Assembly (NCBI GenBank): GCA_028565635.1
Contig: JAOXYB010066034.1
Span: 1 to 10,240 of the forward strand
Direction: 5' to 3'
DNA length: 10,240 nucleotides
Origin: Phoronis ovalis
Lineage: Eukaryota; Phoronida; Phoronidae
Shown here: positions 7,201-10,240 of the stretch, in pieces
How positions within the stretch are numbered: position 1 is the stretch's first letter
How the letters are laid out: each line of letters opens with the position of its first letter
Notes under the pieces: generated by a model
Told to the model about the DNA's origin: nothing
Seen by the model: the letters and a program-made list of their open reading frames with translations, nothing else
Database searches by the model: none
Position numbers and translations under genes: made by a program

Positions 7201-9316
7201 TCTGGGTGATGTCACATCTTAGAAACTCACATATAATCACATAATTATACACTTAATCAATTATTTTTGTTTGCACACTTTGTAAGTTGTTTATCTTTCT
7301 TAAAAATTGTGATTATAATAAACTAGAGTTATTCCGCAGTGGTTAAAAACCGTGTGTAGTTCTTCCTTTCCATGATTTTTTAAGTTTCTGAAGATTCAGG
7401 GTATGGATTTTTTAAGTTTCTGAAGATTCAGGGTATGAATTTTTCTCATTTAGGAAGAGCTAGAAGAGGAAAGAAGAAAATTAAAAATGATAGAAACAGT
7501 GATGGCAGATCAACTGTCAAGGTATAAACATTTCACAGAACAGATCAGTCCAACTACAATTTTATAAGTTACCTTACCAGTCTTTATACAAAATAATAGT
7601 ATAGTACTCAAATGTAATGTTTATGGAGCATTTGGTCTGTTAAGTGCGAACAGCGAGCATTGCCTTGGTCTGTTAAGAGCGAGTAGCGAGCATTGTCTTT
7701 TGGCGAACAATATTTTGCATAATTTAGTGTACTATTTTTTTGTCGGCCTTTTTTTTTTTGGTTGTCGATTTTTTTGGGAACCATTTTTTTTGGTTGTCAA
7801 TTTTTTTTAAGTGCAAGCAGCGAGCATTGCCAATTTTTAAGTGCGAGCATTGTACCTTGGGGGGGTACCCCCTACCCCCTCAATTATACTGCATTCCTAC
7901 ACCAAGATCTTGAGTTTTTGTATGAGTGCAATATATGTTTGTAATTCAGATATGGGGTTTCATTTCTGGTATGAACAGCAAAATAAAACTGCATTGGTAT
8001 GATATGCAGCATGTTATGGATTCAACAGAAGATTATTTTCAAAAAGGCACTTTTAGAACATAAAATTGTTTAGGTTTTCTCTTCTAGCATGCTAAACAAC
8101 ATGGCTATATTGTATTCACTCAGAATTGACGCATTAACACACATTAAATTTCACCTTGACCAGTTTAATTAAGCATGTCATTTATTTGTTTTTTAGATTT
8201 GCAATTAGTGATCCTGAGCAGGATGTTAGACCAGAGCCACCTCCCATGTATGTAGGAAGAAATCAGGTTAGGACTCTACACGAGTCAAAGTAAGTAGCAC
8301 TCGTTTACAGTACTGCACCAGTGTGATTACTGATGTAGCAACGAAGTTCTTATTTTGTATTGGTATTTGTTGCTTATTATTTCAACAGACAAAAGCTCAA
8401 CTGTGTTTTAGGATGTTACTAAGTAAAATGATCAGATAACCATAGAACAAAAGCATTACCATATTCTGCATAACTTCTGCGTAACCAAGAAAAACAGTTC
8501 TACAAAGAACATGTGATGGTGCACATGTTGTCGGAGGATTGGTGGACAAACTGTTATTGTTATATGTTTAAAAAAGTCTTTCTTAAAAATGTAAATAAGT
8601 AAATAACTTCAAAGAAAGCCAGCATCAGAGCCATTAATCCTCCAAATGCCAAAAACAATGCTTAACAGGAAAGTTACAAAAAAGAAAGTTAGCAGGAGAT
8701 GGCAGCAAATGTAACAAACCAGAAAGTAAAATAGTAAAGTTATTCTACTTCTTCCTTCAGAATTCGAACAACAGGTACATCCACAGAGCATTTGCTATCA
8801 CAGAGGGTTCGATTTGGTGCTCGTGTGTTAACTAGAAATGGTCATGACGCCTTGAGGGAACTGACAGGCTTTTTCTTTGCTGTAGACAATACACTAACAT
8901 TGTATGAATTCAGGCAGTTTGGCAAAAGGTTAGTTTGTCCTGCATTATCACGAAAATATTTTTTCCTATTTTTTTAAAAGTAGATTTGTTGGATTATCGT
9001 AATGTTCTGTGTTGTTACATAAGGTCATATTAGTTGCTTGCTATGGTTTATGAAATGTAAGGTGTTTAAATAGGTTGTTGGATTATTGTAAAGTTCGTTG
9101 TTGTTACATGTAGGATCAAATTGGTTGCTGCTAGGTATGGTTTATAAAATGCAAAGTATTTTAACTGTATTCACATATAATTGTAATATACTGCATGATA
9201 TAACTAATCTATTAAATTGCAGTGCCAAATCATTGCCATTCATTCATAGAGGCTGTTATAATCACATGACAGGAAGGAGGAAAGGAAGGTCATATAACTT
9301 GTGTGATATTTGTGCT
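4246..9316 (+). CDS. CAPS2: Calcyphosin-2 (CAPS2) homologue, 10 exons, 3' end outside window
   Basis: Ten exons join without a stop or phase clash into 336 codons. Seen: residues 1-160 are rich in Q, P, R, S and G and look disordered. Residues 164-187 are acidic (LPEDEDVSY). Residues 188-218 form a charged helix, perhaps coiled coil (EELEEERRKLK). Residues 249-336 carry VRFGARVLTRNG, GFFFAVDNTLTLYEFRQFGK and GRRKGRSYNL. That block is what I recognise from vertebrate CAPS2, which has the same order of VRFGAR, GFFF, YEYRQFGK, LPFI and GRRKG. It also resembles the DM10 domain of EFHC1/2 and NDK7, proteins of ciliary microtubules; a ciliary role here is inference. Known for the family: C-terminal EF-hands bind calcium; these must lie to the right of 10240. 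The start is chosen because an in-frame TAA lies 18 bases upstream. Identity rests on remembered family sequence, not a search. Confidence 0.85.
4805..4914 (+). CDS. CAPS2: CAPS2 coding exon 2 (residues 19-55)
   Basis: The acceptor is CTTTTTTAG and the donor is GTATAT. The exon starts in phase 0 and leaves two bases (GG) completed by the A of exon 3. It encodes a polar, R/S/Q/N-rich stretch beginning GEEMSFDQGRTQNNYQGD. A second methionine at residue 22 is a possible internal start, but phase continuity with exon 1 favours the upstream ATG. Intron 2 is the shortest here (225 bases). Confidence 0.78.
5140..5247 (+). CDS. CAPS2: CAPS2 coding exon 3 (residues 55-91)
   Basis: The acceptor TTATTTTAG at 5131-5139 and donor CAG|GTAATA give a 108-base exon. 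It fits the phase of both neighbours: GG+A makes Gly55, AG+T makes Ser91. It encodes VPSLNLGRLVDTDD followed by a polar segment. VPSLNLG is the most ordered-looking motif of the N-terminal half. The donor region is duplicated 63 bases downstream (see repeat at 5240-5343). Confidence 0.78.
5240..5343 (+). repeat. Duplicated 5' splice-site region of exon 3 plus 15-bp tandem repeat
   Basis: 5240-5280 (the end of exon 3 and its donor) and 5303-5343 are imperfect copies with a 63-base period: ACTGTCAGGTAAT against ACTGTTAGGTAAT. Between them, GTCAGTACATGTTGT is repeated perfectly twice (5271-5285, 5286-5300). The second copy keeps a donor-like TAG|GTAATC, but its use would read through TAA at 5249-5251. 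Confidence 0.85.
5595..5733 (+). CDS. CAPS2: CAPS2 coding exon 4 (residues 91-137)
   Basis: The acceptor is TTTAATTTCAG and the donor is CAG|GTATAA. It encodes a strongly Q- and P-rich segment (19 of residues 92-137 are Q or P, e.g. AEPQQRQPSYGPAPQDK). This is expected to be unstructured linker or a docking region. It ends in phase 0. Confidence 0.82.
5734..6329. other. CAPS2 intron 4
   Basis: A 596-base AT-rich intron. The open stretch on its minus strand is low-complexity Phe/Tyr/Leu/Ile-rich translation of AT-rich DNA and is not supported as a gene. Confidence 0.75.
6330..6407 (+). CDS. CAPS2: CAPS2 coding exon 5 (residues 138-163)
   Basis: A symmetric phase 0-0 exon of 26 codons, between acceptor TTGATAACAG and a consensus donor GTAAGT. 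It encodes a Ser/Thr/Lys-rich segment (VPTKLSSDLSTKKITP). Its symmetric phases mean skipping would keep the frame, so alternative splicing is possible but not shown. Confidence 0.78.
6408..6968. other. CAPS2 intron 5
   Basis: A 561-base AT-rich intron with no repeat, RNA or coding signal recognised on either strand. Confidence 0.75.
6969..7064 (+). CDS. CAPS2: CAPS2 coding exon 6 (residues 164-195)
   Basis: A symmetric phase 0-0 exon of 32 codons. The acceptor CGTATTGTAG has a weak pyrimidine tract; the donor is GTAAAT. It encodes an acidic turn (LPEDEDVSYLTRQPYS) leading into LLKKMDA, the start of the charged helix continued by exon 7. Confidence 0.8.
7374..7437 (+). repeat. Perfect 32-bp tandem duplication before exon 7
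   Basis: 7374-7405 and 7406-7437 are identical, each reading GATTTTTTAAG to GGGTATG, and stop 16 bases before the exon 7 acceptor. Each unit contains ATTCAG|GG, a cryptic acceptor-like AG, so the duplication adds decoy sites and changes the distance from branch point to acceptor. Confidence 0.95.
7454..7521 (+). CDS. CAPS2: CAPS2 coding exon 7 (residues 196-218)
   Basis: A small 68-base exon encoding a charged helix, EELEEERRKLKMIETVMADQ. The acceptor TTTTTCTCATTTAG is good; the donor is AG|GTATAA. It leaves two bases (AG) that exon 8 completes to Arg218. The alternating charges and lack of Pro and Gly support a helix or short coiled coil. A perfect 32-bp tandem duplication lies just before its acceptor. 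Confidence 0.8.
7634..7881 (+). repeat. Compound repeat in intron 7 (GCGAGCATTG units, poly-T, G/C runs)
   Basis: Two 33-bp tandem units (7634-7666, 7667-7699) share GGTCTGTTAAG, GCGA and AGCGAGCATTG. Partial units recur at 7809-7831 and 7839-7852. Between them, TTTGGTTGTCRATTTTTTT occurs twice within long T runs. The block ends in a G-run with the palindrome GGGGGTACCCCC (7861-7872) and further C runs. Its composition differs sharply from the rest of the intron, so it is probably an inserted element of a family I cannot name. Confidence 0.75.
8197..8289 (+). CDS. CAPS2: CAPS2 coding exon 8 (residues 218-249)
   Basis: The acceptor TTTGTTTTTTAG is strong and the donor GTAAGT is consensus. It encodes FAISDPEQDVRPEPPP followed by MYVGRNQVRTLHE, a linker between the helix and the conserved block. 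It leaves AA, completed to Lys249 by exon 9. Confidence 0.83.
8290..8760. other. CAPS2 intron 8
   Basis: A 471-base intron. The only structure noted is an 8-bp perfect inverted pair AACATGTG/CACATGTT (8508-8529). No gene on either strand. Confidence 0.75.
8761..8928 (+). CDS. CAPS2: CAPS2 coding exon 9 (residues 249-305), start of conserved DM10-like block
   Basis: The most diagnostic exon. After a Thr-rich lead-in it encodes VRFGARVLTRNGHDALREL (from residue 265), then GFFFAVDNTLTLYEFRQFGK (285-304). Known: vertebrate CAPS2 has the same arrangement. The pattern of a hydrophobic strand, then F/Y-F-x-x-D-x-T-L-T-x-Y-E, resembles DM10 domains. The acceptor ACTTCTTCCTTCAG is strong; the donor is AG|GTTAGT. 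Confidence 0.9.
8988..9162 (+). repeat. Imperfect tandem duplication in intron 9
   Basis: 8988-9067 and 9077-9162 align as diverged copies with a period of about 89 bases. They share GTTGGATTAT, GTTGTTACAT, GGTTGCT-like and TATGGTTTAT segments. They fill much of the 294-base intron and are more diverged than the 32-bp duplication in intron 6, so probably older. Confidence 0.85.
9223..9316 (+). CDS. CAPS2: CAPS2 coding exon 10 (residues 305-336), last in window
   Basis: The acceptor AAATTGCAG is adequate and the donor GTAAGT is consensus. It encodes AKSLPFIHRG, CYNHMTGRRKGRSYN and LCDICA, matching the LPFI..GRRKG..Y section of CAPS2. It contains C316, H319, C332 and C335 in a CX2H-X12-CX2C spacing. 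It ends in phase 0; the next exon is not recognisable before 10240. Confidence 0.88.
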
Positions 9317-10240
9317 GTAAGTGAAATATTGTATGCACTATATTAATATTGACTGGAAGTAAATGCACCTAGTTTAAAATTTTAAAGAAGTTTAGTTTTT
9401 TCAAATAATACTTGCCAAAATTTGCACAAAAAAAGATAATTCAAGTATAAATTGGAATATTATGACATTATTAAAAATTCTGAAGAGTACTTGAATGTAA
9501 TGTTTTTACTTTTTTTGTGAACTATAGCATATTTCAGATTTTAAGCCACAAAGAAGAATAATGGCTATATTTCTTTGGTAATGCTTATATTCCGATTTAA
9601 TTTGGTTAAGAGAAATAAAAGATAGCCAAGAAATCTTTAAAATCTTGCATGAAATTTTTAAAATATCAAATTTTGCATATGGAAAAATCCAAGATGGCCA
9701 CCATTTTGGGCCGGCTGAATATAACAGATTCTTCGAATTGTATTCTTTGCAATAAATAGATTTAAGTATAAATTAAAAGTTGTATGGCATGACTCAGTAA
9801 TGACATAGCCACTTCCTAAAATACATTTGAGTTGAGAGAGAATGAATGAAAAAAATGCCATCCTTCATACATTAAAGTAAAAAAAATATGTCATTAAAAA
9901 ATAATTTAAAACTAAAATTTTGTACTCAAGTTATAACTTTAAAAAAATTAAAAGCTGGGACAGAACAGAAGTGTTCAATATTCCAAAAAAAGGAAATTCC
10001 ATTACCATTTGAAATCGAGAGGGATAAAAGAATAGCACCGTAAAATTGAATAGTTGACAAAGCAGATAAGTTTAGTATTGCAAAGGTGATACCATTATAA
10101 TTGTACCCCCAGCAGTAGGCTGGAGGTACTTTGGATTTACCCTGTAACCGCAGCGTCCGCAGCGTCAAATTCACTGTTATCGAGATATCTCAAGAAGGCA
10201 ATGTGATATCCATTTGAAACTTAAATCGTATGTTACTCGC
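9317..10240. other. CAPS2 intron 10 (continues right), no exon found
   Basis: AT-rich, with many A/T runs. I searched for an acceptor followed by an open phase-0 frame continuing the DM10-like block and found none. Minus-strand open stretches are low-complexity. The AAGATGGCCACCAT at 9691-9704 is noted only as a motif. Confidence 0.65.

Noticed and set aside
8806-8814. GGTTCGATT resembling a tRNA/SINE B box
   Set aside because: It lies inside coding exon 9, has no matching A box and no cloverleaf.
9534-9560. Possible exon 11 after TTTCAG at 9532-9537
   Set aside because: The phase-0 reading meets a stop within a few codons and has no similarity to the expected CAPS2 continuation.
9691-9704. 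AAGATGGCCACCAT as a YY1 site or promoter
   Set aside because: An isolated motif deep in intron 10 with no other promoter signal; such strings also occur in dispersed repeats.

Overview
The window reads as AT-rich, intron-rich nuclear DNA from an invertebrate animal. The signs are many short coding exons with GT..AG introns of about 225-675 bases, a decayed LINE, and several non-autonomous repeat families. The exact phylum (mollusc, cnidarian or another) cannot be fixed from the sequence.

The one real protein gene runs on the + strand from 4246 past the right end. Ten coding exons (4246-4299, 4805-4914, 5140-5247, 5595-5733, 6330-6407, 6969-7064, 7454-7521, 8197-8289, 8761-8928, 9223-9316) join with consistent phases into a 336-residue open N-terminal part. 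I read it as a calcyphosin-2 (CAPS2) homologue. It has a Q/P/R/S-rich, probably disordered N-terminus, then a charged helix, then the conserved CAPS2 block that resembles the DM10 fold of EFHC-type axonemal proteins. The EF-hand part should lie downstream, outside the window.

The first 4.2 kb is repeat-rich. A ~200-bp repeat with a strong hairpin occurs at 1-203 and 3175-3373, and inverted inside the left arm of a large palindrome (2839-3704). One palindrome arm holds a 190-bp segment (3375-3564) bounded by its own inverted repeats. A TTA/CTA microsatellite palindrome sits at 476-598. A LINE reverse-transcriptase fragment with several frameshifts lies on the minus strand at about 1312-2335. 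Between these, a CpG-richer stretch (603-1140) carries an AAAATGGCGG motif and two possible tiny 5' exons. About 500 bases just upstream of the first coding exon look repeat-poor and may hold the promoter or 5' leader intron.

Inside the gene, three introns carry recent tandem duplications at or near splice sites (5240-5343, 7374-7437, 8988-9162). Intron 7 carries an unusual poly-T/GCGAGCATTG/G-run repeat (7634-7881). The last 900 bases are intron 10 with nothing coding recognised. No bacterial-style operon, CRISPR, tRNA or rRNA was seen.
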